In this document: piece by piece, positions 47,989-61,076 of the stretch
Position numbering within the stretch: position 1 is the first letter of the stretch
Layout of the letters: each line of letters begins with the position of its first letter
Assembly (NCBI GenBank): GCA_019096065.1
Contig: JAGUCH010000002.1
Coordinates: forward strand, 9,064,501-9,128,500
Source of the DNA: Paracyclopina nana
Lineage: Eukaryota > Arthropoda > Copepoda > Cyclopoida > Cyclopettidae
DNA: 64,000 nucleotides
Direction of reading: 5' to 3'
Notes under the pieces: model-generated
What the model saw: the letters and a program-made list of their open reading frames with translations, nothing else
Database searches by the model: none
What the model was told of the DNA's origin: nothing
Position numbers and translations under genes: made by a program

Positions 47989-49376
47989 ATGAGAGCAGAA
48001 CAAAGACTGTAGTAAATGAGTGCGAAAACTCGTCAGGCAACAATCTTTTAGCCTCCATCAATTTCGCTCTTTTGCTCGCAGAGGGATCTGAAAACGAGTC
48101 GAGTGACTCCTCTTCGTGGTGTTGGCATGGTAGATGAGTCACTCCTATTTCCCCATGACCAAATATGCCGAGAATGGGTGTTTGGGGGAACATATCTCTG
48201 AAGGCCTGTGACTCAATGTTAGCCTTGCCTTTATAGAATCTTTTACCTCTGCCGCAGCAAGCAAACATAAATGCACAGGAGTTGGTAGTGTCCAAGCCAC
48301 AGCCTTGAAGCCTTTTCAACTCGCTCTCCACTTTTGACTTGGTTCTAATTTGAGTATTTAGTATGATGCTAGCCGCGCTCACACCTTCACCTACAAAGAG
48401 GAGTCCTGTGGTTCGAGCGTACTTGTTAGGGGAACTTTCATCGTACGCATCCATTGCCGTCAAGTGGTCTTCGAAATTGGTAAATTCGGTGCTCTCAGAG
48501 CTATGCGCAAGATTGCCTATGCACCCTCCAATAGCAACTTTCCTTCTTGTAACTTGACCCAAGCACTGAATGAAGATCGACGTCCTGGGAATCTCCAACA
48601 CATTGGACATGAATATGGCACACTTAACATCTGCTTCTCGATCTTTTATGCGACTTTCACCGACAACCTCAGCTATAACAGCCTTGTCGAAAGCCAACTT
48701 ATCTCCTGAGGTAAGACTTTGAACTCTTAGCGATCTTATGTGATCACTTGATATCAATTCTGAATAATCGAATGGTATGATATCCACTTTGGGAAACTTG
48801 GGGAAAATTATTGAGCCCAACACAGGAGTCACGTTATTTCCTGAATTGTTTTCGGTCTCAATTGGCGGCTCGTTTGGTCTTCCGACTACCACGCCATTGG
48901 AGCAAATCGACACATTTGCCGTTCCCAGTAGGCGATCCACTTCAAATGGATCAGCAAGAAAGTTTTGAACACTTTTAGGTCCAAAATTAGGTTCTCCTAC
49001 GCTGATGGTCACTGAGGTTTGGCCCTTGATCAGAGTTGCATGACGCCACTCGCGTAATTTCTCGTACAAACACTGGTGATTAGAAGAGGCTTGAGGATCT
49101 GAATTCATGTAAAACTGCAAAAAATGTCGTTAGCTTTGCGCTGTAAAGAGAGGTACTTTGTCTTACTGTGTTGTTTTTGGGTTCCCCTAGCCAAAAGAAG
49201 GAGTCCAGCCTTCTTCTTCGTTTAGAGTTGCGTTCAGTCTTCACCGCGTCACACCACATTTTGTTGACTCTCTCACATGATTGTAGGTCAACCTCAGCGA
49301 GGTTGGCAACAATACGGCAAACCAACTCGTATTGATGAGCTATGATCGCGCTATTCTTTTCTTCGTCGTTAGCCAT
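47972..49376 (-). CDS. FBXO22: FBXO22-like F-box protein with FIST_C domain
   Basis: A probable substrate-recognition subunit of an SCF ubiquitin ligase (family knowledge). Exon 1 is 49376-49167 and exon 2 is 49114-47972, phase 0 across a 52-bp intron; 450 residues. A short F-box-like segment lies at about 16-45 (YELVCRIVANLAEVD, VNKMWCDAV). The C-terminal FIST_C part is diagnostic: FMFACCGRGKRFYKGKANIE, AFRDMFPQTPILGIFGHGEIG and HSFTTVFVLLSF align with human FBXO22. A lysine/arginine patch (KRRRR) follows the F-box. It is divergent from ATG2, with 462 bp between the two start codons. Its stop lies 17 bp inside the rhodanese coding sequence. Confidence 0.92.
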
Positions 49377-49838
49377 AGTCCTTTAATCTTCGCTTTTTAC
49401 GTAGTTCCGCTAGATCGTCAAGTTTTGTTTGCGTTGAGAGAAGATCACATAGATGAATAATGATGGTGGTATTTAGAGTCAATCTGAAACTTTTTATGCT
49501 AGAATTGTCTAAACAAGCGTGGAAAACGTAAATAATGTGTTAAATGAAAGTTTGGCAAATTTGCTATTATTTTCGTTTTTACGATACTGAATTTCCACCA
49601 TTCGGCTTTTCTAAATGGTTAGAAAAAAAAGACCACAAGCCCTAAAACGTGTTGTCTAACAGATCCACTTGACAAACAGCTGAGATGTATTTCATCGAGC
49701 TCTAATAACTCTAGGTTAGCTGAGCCGTAGAAAATGCACCGATGTCTACGGAGAATGTTGACAAATCCTTTGTCTTCTATCTACAACGCAAATGACCAAG
49801 TGCTATTGTGGGCAAATTATTTTTGAGTTAGCCTAAAG
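49377..49838. promoter_or_regulatory. Bidirectional promoter region, FBXO22-like and ATG2
   Basis: These 462 bp separate two divergent start codons, so promoters and both 5' untranslated regions must lie here unless upstream exons exist. No TATA box or other defined element was recognised. Confidence 0.55.
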
Positions 49839-52800
49839 ATGTCTTGGTCGTGGTACTCACAAGTGACCGACTCCTTCAAGAAAAGAGCTGGACGCTACCT
49901 AATCAATAGGTATTTGGGACCGTTCTTGGAAGAAGGAATTCTGTTGGACCAACTATCCGTAGACGGCTGCATAAAGCTGCGAAACGTCGCCATTAACACG
50001 GATCATATAAACTCGACTTTGGATCAAACTGAAGCACCCATCGAATTTGTTGATGGTTTTATTCAGGAATTGGCTGTCACCGTGCCATGGAGTAATCTTT
50101 TGTCAGATAACTGCTTCTTCGAGATCAGAGGTCTAACTATCACCTGTCAAGTCAAGAAACGGGCTAATCCCAGCCAGCTCTCGGCATCAATTTTTCACTC
50201 AATGTGTGAAAGCTTTTCGAGCAAAGACATGGCGGAGGATTGTCTTCGACAGAACGATATGACTGACAGCCCGAGCAAGAGCAACATTCCAGCAGCGCAC
50301 TCTCCATGCCCCGACGAAACAGTTCTCGGCGTAGAAGTTCTTGCTCAAGCCATAGACTCTATAATTATGCGCGTACAAGTCGCTTTTATTGATACGACCT
50401 TTCGAATTGAGTATGTACCTACCATTGCCCCGCGTGGACTCGCCTTGGAAGTCAAAGTCGGTAGCTTGAAGTACTCTGGCGAAGCACTCTCTGGAGATGA
50501 TATGAAACCAGCTCAAATGACGTCTAGCACTCTGAAGAAAATCTTCTTTGAAAATGTCACCTTTCTAACAGATGAATTTTCGTTCCAAAAAGGGGACGAC
50601 AACGTTGACAGATCGTCTTCGCATAGTGATGCATCCTTAGAAAGTACCGAAGAGCAGTTTAGTGACGATATGCTGAAGCAAGGGTCGCCCAAAAGTAGTC
50701 AACAAGAGGATGAGTTGAAGCCACTTAAAATGGCCTCACTTCAAGGAGTGCAGGAATTGGTGCTCCGTTTTGTAGACACAGATCACTTCGGTCTTCCGCG
50801 CAGTATCGAGGAGGTGGAATTCAATCTTGGTGCGTGCGTGGTCCACGCTTACCCTCATCAAATCCATGCAGTTATTGAGGTCCTCACTGCATTTGCAGCC
50901 TCCAGTGACTCCGGCCAGCAAGGCAGCATACCCAAGGATTGCATGAATGAAAGGCCCTTCATGGAAAACCCAAGCATCAGAATGGGCCTGGAGGCTATGC
51001 TTCAGGAAAGTATGTACCACAAGCCATTAGGCTTAGCTGGAGAAACGGGGTGGTCCACTGGAGAGGATATTATCTCTCAGAGTGGGGAATTCCAACCAAT
51101 GCCAAAAGTAAGCAAGAAAATGGATTCATCTATTGGCTCATGTAGTGGGCAAGATAAACCAGTCACGCCTACTATTAAAGTGAAAGCTAGAAGTCTCATT
51201 GGTGTCCTGGTTGAAAAAGATGAAGGCGTGGCGAAAATGGGCGGAGAGAGAAGCAAGCTATTGGCCTTCGAAAAAATGCTCTCTGTCGCAGCAAAGTTTT
51301 TCCAAGTTGAATTTCCCTCAGTCATCGGTGTTTGGGACCACGAGAGACAAAGACAAATTCATGAAATTATGGAGGCTTCTTGCCAAGACTCAAGGCTTCA
51401 AGTCATTGGAGCTCCTTTTTCAATAACATATGAGGAGGGATCAACATGCGATGCTACTTTTGGAGCTGGTTTCCTCATGAAATTGCTCTTGTCTTTTGGA
51501 AGGTTTTCTGTCAGAGAGGTGATTGAGTCACCACGGAGCTCACTTTACAATTCCTGCAAGGTTGACCTAGTGAAATTCACTGATAGCTCATCATCGGATG
51601 TCAAATTGATATACGAGGTAATTCTATGCTTTTTACTGGGCTTTTCTTCGAATAATATGATCACAATTTATTCTAGGAATTACCCGACGAGGAAAGTGGG
51701 TTCAAAAGAAGGACAAAATCCTCTGTCAGACTTCATCTGAGCCCATGTGCAATCTCTTTTGATCCAGGGTTCGTTGATAGGATCTACATGCAAATGTTTT
51801 ATAGTGAAATGGATCCCTCTTGCTTGGTGACCCCAGCCATTAATTTGCTTCACGATGATGAAAATGTGATAGCCCCGAGTCTGTCAATATCCATAATTTG
51901 TCCGCAACTGGACATGGACTTTTTTGTGCCCAAAGTTGATTTGAGAAGACCGTCGGATTTGACACCTGAAGAATTTGTCTCTGCTTTTTGGGCGAGAAAG
52001 GTTCATCCCGAGCTTTTCCAGATGAGGCTGAAAAACTTTGAAATGCAACTAGGCCAGGACTCCGGCCCAACTTCGCCGCTGACAGTATCGCTTTATAGTG
52101 ACTACATTGACCTACTATTCCAAGAGACGGCTGATTGTGAGAAATTACCTCTATGCATTGTTCGCAAGTCTCACAAAAACCTCGAGTTGCCAATGAAGCG
52201 AGCTGCCCGTATCTCGATAACAGTGTGCATGGATGATTCGCAAAAATTGCAAGGCCGCTTTGACTCCTCTGAGCGGTCAAAGAGCAAAATGTTGTCACTT
52301 GAGGCAACCTCAGACCAGTTCTTCACTGGAGCTGCTGGCCTCAGCGGTGATGCTAGGCAAGGTGGATTTAACCGTGGAAACCGCATTGTCGAAGAGCAGG
52401 TTAATATCAAAGCGGCTCTTGCCCACTCCATCAACCATAATAACATCATGATTGACATATGCTTTGATGAAGTTTCAATTGTGCTGCCCAATAAGCATGT
52501 GTATGAGGTCATCTACAATAGGCTGGGCAATGATATGCTGCTCTGGCTGCCAGCTATTTTCAGTGTCAAGGATGTCTTGTACAATCAGCCAGTAGTCAAC
52601 CCCTTGAAAGATCCGGACCAGGAATTCTCGGATTGCCAGTCCGGAACTGGTTTGAAGCAGCAGAACTTGGCATTGGAGAATTCTGGCGAAGAGGCTGCCA
52701 TGGCCGGAAGCATTTACGAAGCTTTTCCAAAGAGCAAAGTACCAGGCTCGATTCTCATACATACCGACACCTGTGTCTCGTTGAGCCTCAACCGAGGCCA

Positions 52801-55714
52801 CGTGACCGTCTGTGCTCCCTCGAGAGAGGGTGATGCTACCTACTTATTTGTTGGCGAAATCGACCAATTGAAACTGTTGACTGCTGTTGGGCTGGAGAGG
52901 GATCCGGAAATATGCCTACTTAGCCTTAATGTCCGTGACGCTCGAATCGCCTTTGGCCCTTCGCTAGGCGTAAATAATGACACTGCATCGCATGACTATG
53001 CTTTCAAGCTGCATTTCAACGAATTCCCTTCCCCTAAAGTGCAACCGCTCTTTCGTTCGTCTGACTTCATATCCAGAGTGTGGCCTAACAGTTTTGACAA
53101 TGAGCTCATCCATTTGACCACCAAGATCTTGTTTGACAGTAAGAAAAACTTCAAGACAATCACGTTGGCCATGTTTCTCTGCGAGGGCAGCATTGTATTG
53201 GGCTCACCCACTTTGCAATCCGTCTTGATTGAATGGTTGGCTGACTTTTTCACTGTAGTGGAGTACCCAGTGATGGGATACATTCCACCGGCAATCATGA
53301 CTGAAATGCATTTTGACGTGAAACATTCCACAGTCGATGTGACATTTCTAGGCCCTGGACAGTTGTCTTTCACCATGGGCCACGTGAAGGTGAACTGCAG
53401 CCTTTTAGATACAGGCACTGACGTCAACATTACCATCTCTGCAGAAGATTTGGGCCTTTTCATTTCTCGCAACGAAACTGCTGTCAGCCATCTCAAGTCC
53501 AGCATATGCATCTTTGACATTGACTCGTTGGATACCACTGTCAATTTGCACGAACAGGGAAAAGTCACCCTTGATGTTTGCCTTGCAATTCAACTCGTCA
53601 GGATTCGCACATGCAATGATGGTCTCTTGCTACTCGCCAACTTTGCTGCAAGTAGCGTGACTCTTCCTTCGGAGACTCCCAAGTCCTCCAGAGGAAATTC
53701 TGTCCCTCCGGAAGCCATCGAAGAGCAAGTGAATAGCGACGTGGTGCCCGATTTGGCCGATGCAATGGCAGAGCTCGAACTGGAGGCCGAAGCTGCTTCC
53801 AAGCTCAAAGAGGAGTCGGACAGTGACAAGGTGCAGAAAGGCAAATGCAAAGTTGCTACGACAAAAACAGGATCTCAGGTCTTCTTCTTCCCTGATGAAA
53901 ATATGAAACTGCAAGTGCTCGAACAAATGGGTATGACGGAGTCAGTTTACGTTGAGCAATACCACCAGGATCCCGTCTCTGATGAGGATTTTTGCATTCT
54001 TGAAGACATTGGCAGTGGGTTTGGGGCCAAGCCGACCGATCCCTCAGTAATCGTTCTTGACCCTAGCGGATCCGTATCTATGTTTGAAAATCACTTCGCT
54101 CTGGCCAGAGACAAGGCAAACAGCGCGATTGATTACTTGAAAACTCCCAAGGGTTTTCCGCAGTTTCAAGCCAAAATCACGCTTAAGCATGTTTCCATTT
54201 TATGGCAGCTCTATGGAGGCAAAGATTTTGAGCCATTGGTCGAGGGCAGCATTTGTAGCAGTGCTAAAACACCCCCAGATGTGGTCTCAAACACAACCGA
54301 AGGTCTCAAATGTCGAGGAGGACCTGGAAGGAGGCACGATCAATTGATTGAAATCTTCCTATCAAAAATAAGTGCTCAACATGAACTCTACCCTGAGGAT
54401 AGTAGAGAAGCATCAAGGCAAATCTTGATAGTGAACAACTTTGAAGTGCGAGACAAGCTGGAGAGCTCAGACATCAACAAGCTTCTGCACTTGTACTCTA
54501 ACAAGTTAAGGCCTAGGCAGAGCAACGCTAATATGCTGGGCGTCAAATGCGTCAGCCTCCGGCCAGACCCTGACCGTCCCCAAGCCGAAGAAAGTGTCAT
54601 CAACATCAACTTGCAGCCACTTAGAGTGAACATTGACCAAGAGACGCTTTTCTTCATTATCGACTTTTGCTCCGACTTCTTGCCCAATTCCAGCAGAGAG
54701 CTTCAGCTATCACAGCCTCTTGAATGCAATGCACCCATTAGATATAGCCAAGGCGTGGATGCCCTGGAGATTCAGCCAGATGAAGTTGCAACTGAAGCGA
54801 ATCCAGAGCTCGAGGATGGCCGGGCCCCTCATGAGGTCGAAGGTGAAGATGCTCTTGAGCCCATCGTTCATGGAGTGAGACGAGAAGATGCCCTCTACAT
54901 CCGCTCATTTACCTTTGCTCGTGATGTGCCCATACGAATCGATTATTCAGCCAAGTACATGGACTTGGCGCACGGAGCGATTGCAGGAATACTCGCCGGT
55001 CTCACGAGCTTGAACTGCTCTGAACTGACTCTGAAAAAGGTCTACTACAGGAATGGAATATCTGGGATTGATAAGCTGTTGACCTTGTTGGTCACTGAGT
55101 GGTTGGCTGATATACGGCAGAACCAAATCCCCACCATTTTGGGTGGCGTTGGGCCAATGCACGCATTTTTGCAGCTCGTCCAAGGCATCAAAGACCTGTT
55201 CATGATGCCAGTGGAGCAGTATCAGAAAGACGGCCGAATTCTCCGAGGCATCCAAAGGGGAGCCCACAGCTTTTCCTCCTCAACTGCAATGTCACTGTTG
55301 GACTTCACCAATAAGTTGCTGGGCGTGATAAAATTCGCAGCAGAAATGGCTTTTGACATCATGTCACCGGAAAGCTCCGTGGTTCTGGGGAAATTGCCTC
55401 ACCCTAACATCAACAGAAACTCTCTAAGAAGGCCAGCTGATATGAGAGAGGGAATGTTCAATGCATTAGCAATTATCCAAGAGGGCATGGAGGAAACCGC
55501 GAGGACCGTCATGCAAAATGTCATAGAGGACCACAACCGCCGAGGCTTGACTGGAGCGGTGGGGGGGATTCTGCGCCAAGTCCCATCCAATCTAGTGAGG
55601 CCTGTGATTTTGGCAACATCTGCCACAACCAATGTTTTGGAAGGAATGAAAAACCAGGTTGCGCCTGACGCGCGCAAGGAAGAGGAGGAAAAGTGGAAGA
55701 ACGCTCAAAATTAA
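49839..55714 (+). CDS. Atg2: ATG2, autophagy lipid-transfer protein
   Basis: A rod-shaped bridge that moves lipids from the ER to the growing phagophore (family knowledge). Exon 1 is 49839-51617 and exon 2 is 51677-55714, phase 0 across a 59-bp intron; 1938 residues, the human size. The N-terminal chorein-type domain is clear (SFKKRAGRYLINRYLG, LDQLSVDG, VDGFIQELAVTVPWSNLL). An LC3-interacting motif FCIL, preceded by acidic DED, lies at 1365-1368, almost the same place as in human ATG2A. The C-terminal ATG2 region carries IRIDYSAKYMDL, GALAGLTSLNCSEL-like sequence (IAGILAGLTSLNCSEL), GVGPMHAFLQLVQGIKDLF and the tail VLEGMKNQVAPDAR. Its stop is 82 bp from the stop of the convergent legumain gene. 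Confidence 0.95.
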
Positions 55715-55796
55715 TGGGGTATATTCTTCATATACGGTGTATGTCCATAATTTACCATACAATATACCTACAGATAACATAATTGGATTACCCAAA

Positions 55797-57252
55797 TCAA
55801 TGAACGCCGCATGTTTTTGCTTCACCGCTGCAGTGAGCCTCAATCGCGTCCAAAATTAATTGCGTCTCGAATTTCATCTCGCAAAGGGTGGCAAAGTGAT
55901 TGATTTGCGCCATTGCATGACCATTGCAGCCCAAATTGTAGCATTTCTCATGGAAGCTCCTTGCCACTTTGGAGTGGCAGGCAAAATTAGTAAGCTCTGG
56001 GTTAGCACCCAAAATGCTTTGCAAATCATTTCCAGCAACACGGGTAATGATGTTGTTAACTGTAACCTCCATTTCTCTTCGGTTGGCGAGCAAAGTTTCT
56101 AACTGTTTGGCTATCTCTTGTTTTTCCTCTTGGGTTGTTGCCAATTCCAGCCTCCTCTGTAGAATAACCTTTGGAACTTCGGGTCCGGGGACTGCATCTT
56201 TGCCACAGCTAGAATCGGCATCTTTTAGGTGATACGCATGCTCTCTACGGGCCTGGTTTTCTTTTTCAAGAGATAAAATCCTCAAGGTATCGTCCGCCTG
56301 TTTTGCTCCTTGGAAATCGGAAAGTTTCATCTTGTTGATGCTCATGTCCCCAAATTGGCAAACAGTGGAAGTATTTGTTTCTTCCTTTACAATTTTGAAC
56401 TGTTGCTCCAGCGTGACCTGACTCAAGTTTTCTTTGTCTGAATCTGCAATCGATAACGTAATCGGTAGCTATGCAAGCTTTGCGAACTGAAGATGTAAGT
56501 TTACCTTCTAGCCATTTGACGCTGTAAACGTCTCCTAAGTACGTTTTCCTCTCCGCATCAAAATAGCACGCATAAGAAGAGGTGGTCGCATTGGAGGCTG
56601 TCGTTGCAAAAATGTTAATATCCTGAGGCAAAATTCCCTTGAACATTGAGCCTGATTCGCAAGCTTCCATGTATATCACCATTTTGCTGTACCTTCTGCC
56701 TGCATGCATTTTTTTCAGCGTGCTAATGAATTTCTCAGCGTCCAAAATTGTATCGGGAAAGGCCACCAAGCCTTTGGCACCATGGTCAGAGAAGTAGACA
56801 AAGATGTGGTCATTGGGTCCGCTGTCCAATTTCTTTTTGCCGTCGTTGGCATCGCCCGAGCCAACCAGGATTTCCAAGAATTTGTCAGCAGTGACTTCAT
56901 CTTTGGTGTAATCCTTGGGTACTCCTTGGTACACGTCTGGTCCTTTGGGCCGATTGATAATTGTACCTTTGACCGGGTTGTCCTCGTTGTCGGCAATGTC
57001 GTCGTACATCATCACAATGATGTTCTCATCTGGAACACCGTGGGCGTGGACAACCTGATAGGCGTGGCAGACGTCAGCCTGGTGCCTGTAATTGAAGTAG
57101 CTGTTGGAGCCAGCTACCAAGACAACCCATAGCTTGCCTCCGTCGGGTATGTCATTGGGCAGATCAAAGTTGTAGCTAATGCTGAAACAACTAGATGCCA
57201 CAATAAGAGAGCAAAATGCGGCAAGTATACGACCCAGCTCCAATAGCGTCAT
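55797..57252 (-). CDS. LGMN: Legumain (asparaginyl endopeptidase, family C13)
   Basis: A lysosomal cysteine protease cutting after Asn. Exons 57252-56505 and 56443-55797 join in phase 1 (KWLE|DSDKENLS); 464 residues. A signal peptide (ELGRILAAFCSLIVASSCFS) is followed by the catalytic domain. His157 lies in VYFSDHGAKG and Cys198 in YMEACESGSMF, both at the family positions. SNYR-like NYRHQADVCHAYQ, GVPDENIIVMMYDDIA and YLGDVYSVKWLE are also family blocks. The activation peptide and C-terminal prodomain follow, with cysteines in FACHSKVARSFHEKC and CNGHAM. The length is slightly above human (433) and all key residues are present. Legumain is absent from Drosophila but present in many other arthropods, which argues that this is not a higher fly. 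Confidence 0.95.
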
Positions 57253-57630
57253 TTTTCAATTGGCAACTGACTACTCAATATGGCGTCGTTTTATATGAGC
57301 AATTTAAGACGCCTAGCTAGACAACGAGTATGCAGCAATCGGCTATATTTACCGATGTTGCTTGCACCGACTGATGATAAAGAAATGGATCACCAACCCG
57401 ATTATCTCTTATCGCAACTCGAATTCGTGATTCAATTTATGAAACAATAATAATAAAAAAGAATAATTATTGCGAGCATTAGAACATTTTGCGAAATTTT
57501 AATGTTAGGATTCAAGGATGATGAAAAAACGGTTTTTATGCTTAATAATAGACGCAAAGTAGGGAAAGGGATATACTAAAATACCAAACAAGCAATCATT
57601 CTACGCAGCTACTTTATGTAGTGAGTAGTC

Positions 57631-58233
57631 ACAGTGTTCCTGGTGAGGTTTTAACCTAAACTTTCTCAACCAACTTTATATTACACATTTTCTGAAAGCT
57701 ATTGATATGGGGATTCCAATGGTGAAAACCATAAAATCCCCTGTCGTAGCTTCCCATAGCATACGAGTTTAAAAAACCGCTAGCGCTCTCATTTTGCAAG
57801 GTAGAGAAAAAAAGCGCTTCAATGACCCCCTCTAAAATCAGAAAATGAACATATTATATTTTATAAACATTTTTGATATCGGACATGGTTTTGAAGTAAC
57901 TGCACTATGCTAAATGGCAACCCTTTCTCATCTTCCACATGATGGTAATATCACAAGTAAATTGTAACTCTAGAATTAAGTCCAAATTCAATATTTTGTA
58001 TAAAAAATATTATGTTCATTTTTGAATTTAAGAGGGGGTAAATGAAGCACATTTTTTCTCTTCCTTGTAAAATGAGAGTGCAAGGGGTTTTTTAAACTTG
58101 TATGTTATGGGAAGCTACGACAGGGGATTTTTTGGTTTACACCATTGGAATCCCCCTATCAATAGCTTTCAGAAAATGTATAATTTAAAGTTGGTTAAGA
58201 CAGTTTAGGTTAAACCCTTACCAGGAACACTGT
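57631..58233. mobile_element. 603-bp inverted-repeat element with GTAGTC target duplication
   Basis: It begins ACAGTGTTCCTGGT and ends with the complement ACCAGGAACACTGT. GTAGTC lies directly outside on each side (57625-57630 and 58234-58239). The arms are about 230 bp each and roughly 85-90 percent complementary by eye, sharing TTAACCTAAACT, CATTTTCTGAAAGCTATTG, GGATTCCAATGGTG and AATCCCCTGTCGTAGCTTCC. The central loop is AT-rich. It is noncoding. The long arms and 6-bp duplication fit a nonautonomous fold-back or MITE-type DNA transposon. Confidence 0.85.
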
Positions 58234-58269
58234 GTAGTCCTTAGGAATTTCGCGTTCTGCTTCCTTAAG

Positions 58270-58506
58270 ATGAGCAGAGCATTAGTGACGCTAAATTCTG
58301 ATTTTGGCTTTCTAACAGATGCTACAAAATTAATTCAATTCAAAACAATTAAAATAAATTCTTTTAAAGATTTACTCATTTTTAAAATTCAATTTGAACA
58401 ATTGAAGAAGAAGTGGAAAATATTTGTTAGTTATTGGCCTTTCTTTTGCCCACTAAGCTTATTTGCACTTAGCATCTTGCTGGCATGCAACCTCATTTCA
58501 ATCTAA
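58270..58506 (+). other. Doubtful 78-codon open frame
   Basis: An ATG at 58270 starts 37 bp after the inverted-repeat element. The last 27 residues form one possible membrane segment (WPFFCPLSLFALSILLA), and AAATAAA follows the stop. There is no family match that I know, and AT-rich DNA easily gives such frames. Confidence 0.12.
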
Positions 58507-59738
58507 AATAAATTATATAACTCTCAGCATAATAATTTTATTTGACATAATTATGCAATTTTAGAAAAAGATATGCTATTTTTGATAAAAATATGTGATT
58601 TTAGACAAAATCCCGTGATTTTCAAAAAGGTAATGCTACAAAATTACAAAATTATGCGTGAATTGATTTCAATAAGGTCCATTATAATAGAATATCTTAT
58701 TATTGAATTTTAATATAATAAAAGTTTGGAAACATGAAAAAATTATCATAGTTTCAGATTTTGCTCAATGAAAGATTTTCTATGGTATAAATATTATTAA
58801 GTAGCCTTCATACTTTAAGGCAAAGAATCCTCAAAAAGAATTAGCTCCTTATTGAAAAAAAATTATAAAGTTAATTAAGGAAATTTTTTCCTCCTGTTAA
58901 AGTGCGTTTTACTTAAGCCTCATTTTTACTCACTTATGATAGCTTTAAGTAAACCACTTTTCCCACCTCTTTTGGCCACATGAGTTTGACGTGTTTTGAT
59001 TAATCAGAGCTACGAAAACTTAGGCATTTCATTTAAAGATGCCGTAAGATTTTAAGGAAACGAGGCATAGGTGAACACCACATAAAAGTTGTTGCTTATC
59101 GCGTATTTCAGAAGATTGTCGCCTATTTCGCGTATATCGCGTATGTCGCATTTGTCACATATTTTAGTACATTCCGTAGGGAAATTATGATGATAAAACC
59201 AGACAAAACGGGAATTTGAATTATTATGGACATGACTTTTAGGCTCCCGAAAAACCATGTACAGCCTAAACGCGAATTCGCGAAAACCCGAATCGAAGAA
59301 GCGAGATTAATAAAAATGAGAGCAATCCCCATAAATGCGAATAACAAAATTTTAACCGCTTGATTTAAATAAATGGGACAATTTATGAAGATGTAGATTG
59401 TGACAGTGATAAGCTTTCCTATCATTTTTGCGCCCAATTCTAGACTCATTCTCGGACCCAATTTTGAGCCCAATATAGGACCCAATTTTGCCGTTTTCAT
59501 TAAGGTATTTTATGCGCGTAGCATAGATAGAGTGGCGAAGTTGAGATTGATTTTCTATATTTACGCTGATCGATGGATAAAGAATTAAGTCTTATTTAAA
59601 TATTGATTCGGATGATACGTAGCCTAAGAAATCAGCCTCAGCAGTACACATATAAAGTGGGACAAATACTTTCGATGATAGGAGGAATATTTAGTTGCAG
59701 AGGTTTCTAAAAACCTACGGAATGGAATAAAAAGTTTC

Positions 59739-61076
59739 CTAAGACGAGAACTTTCCTTTGAACATCTCTCTGATGCTGCCAATGTTAACTTGAGCACCAA
59801 GGATTCCAGAGCCTCTCTCGAGTTCCTGTGCAGCTTTTCGTAGGGCATCCTGACTTGGCCGTAATTTTGTGTCATCTCTCAGCTTCAACAGCTCCATTTC
59901 CACCCTTGTGATGCCATCTTTCAGGGAATTGTACCGATCGACATCCCATTTGCTCTTTTTCGCACGTTTGTGGAAATTGAGCAAATATTGGCGGTCTCTC
60001 ACGTCTGGCAAGAGGTAGTCCTCTTTGGTTAGCACAAAGTAGGCATAGCATGCCATCGCAGTTCCATATGTTACAAAATACGTCACTACAAATAATATTG
60101 TGCAAAGATCTTTCTTACAAAAAAAGATAAGGAGTACCTGGCTCCATAATATCCCAAGAGTATTCCCACCAAGTTAGCCTTGCCAAAATGCCAAATTGTA
60201 CGCTCATCAGACCGAGTCCAACCCAAGTTAAATTTGTGGCTCTTTTCTCAGCCTGGATGGCAAGCAGCTTCTTGGACTCTTCCAAGGGTTCAAGTTCATC
60301 CTTCATAGCTTCAAGCTCTCGAACTAGTCTCTGCTCTTGTTGAGCTTGATATTCCTCAACATGTAGAGCCTAAAGAGCGTCAACATTGTTACAACTGCTA
60401 TGAATCAGCAATGTAACTTGCCTCGTATAATTGCCCAACAATGGCGCGAACATCACCAATCCTCTTCAACTCTTCGTCGCCCAGGGAGGTCAGGCTGGTT
60501 GAGGTATCGAATGGGGGCGTCTCAACTCGATACACAATATCATTGATGACAAGGTCGAAATCGGATTGCATCAAAGTTTGAACGGATGTCCTACAAGAAC
60601 TAATTTTTCAACCGTTCATGTACAAATAGTTTAAATGGTGATTACGTTGAAGCGATGCGTACTCCACTGGTGTTACGAACGACGACCCTGTCTATGCCAT
60701 GATCCTCAGTTTTGAGCATGGCAATGAGGTCACCAATGGTGTGGGTGACAGGCTTAAGGACGAACGAAACCAGCTCGTTGCGGGAAGGCAATGGAACAGT
60801 CAAATGGGGCAAGCCTTGCTTCACTTCTACGGTGACAACATGCTTGGCATCTTTGACAGATCGAGCATCGGGCAAAGTACTAGAAGTGGAGCATAATCGC
60901 AGCCCAAGCAAAGGAGACAGCGATGTTGGCTTAGCAAGGGTTGACAATTCAAGCATGCCCATCCTGGAGCGGGAGTGGATGGTGTCGTTTTGCTTACATG
61001 ACCATAGGGGCACGGATGAGGCTGGAGCGGCCCGCGAAGATAGGAGCCTCAGTAAAGCTGATCCTGGAGACATCAT
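59739..61076 (-). CDS. MCU: Mitochondrial calcium uniporter, pore subunit
   Basis: The pore-forming subunit for calcium entry through the inner mitochondrial membrane. Exons: 61076-60646, 60590-60422, 60369-60138 and 60085-59739 (phases 2, 0, 1); 392 residues. An N-terminal presequence rich in Ser/Arg/Leu is followed by the N-terminal domain, a coiled coil (about 205-240), the first membrane helix ([18 protein letters not shown]) and the selectivity filter WDIME at 272-276. An intron splits the filter loop from the second helix ([20 protein letters not shown]). Then comes [19 protein letters not shown], as in the human protein. Intron 2 has a GC donor (GAG|GCAAGT at 60421) with a normal AG acceptor; no in-frame GT alternative exists nearby. 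The two start codons are in tandem (ATGATG). Confidence 0.95.

Larger units (their letters stand above)
57253..59738. other. Intergenic stretch between legumain and MCU
   Basis: It contains the legumain promoter (start side near 57253-57300), the 603-bp inverted-repeat element at 57631-58233, a doubtful 78-codon open frame at 58270-58506, and AT-rich DNA with short tandem words (TCGCGTAT-like at 59098-59150; GACCCAATTTTG-like at 59440-59490). No other gene was seen. Confidence 0.6.
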
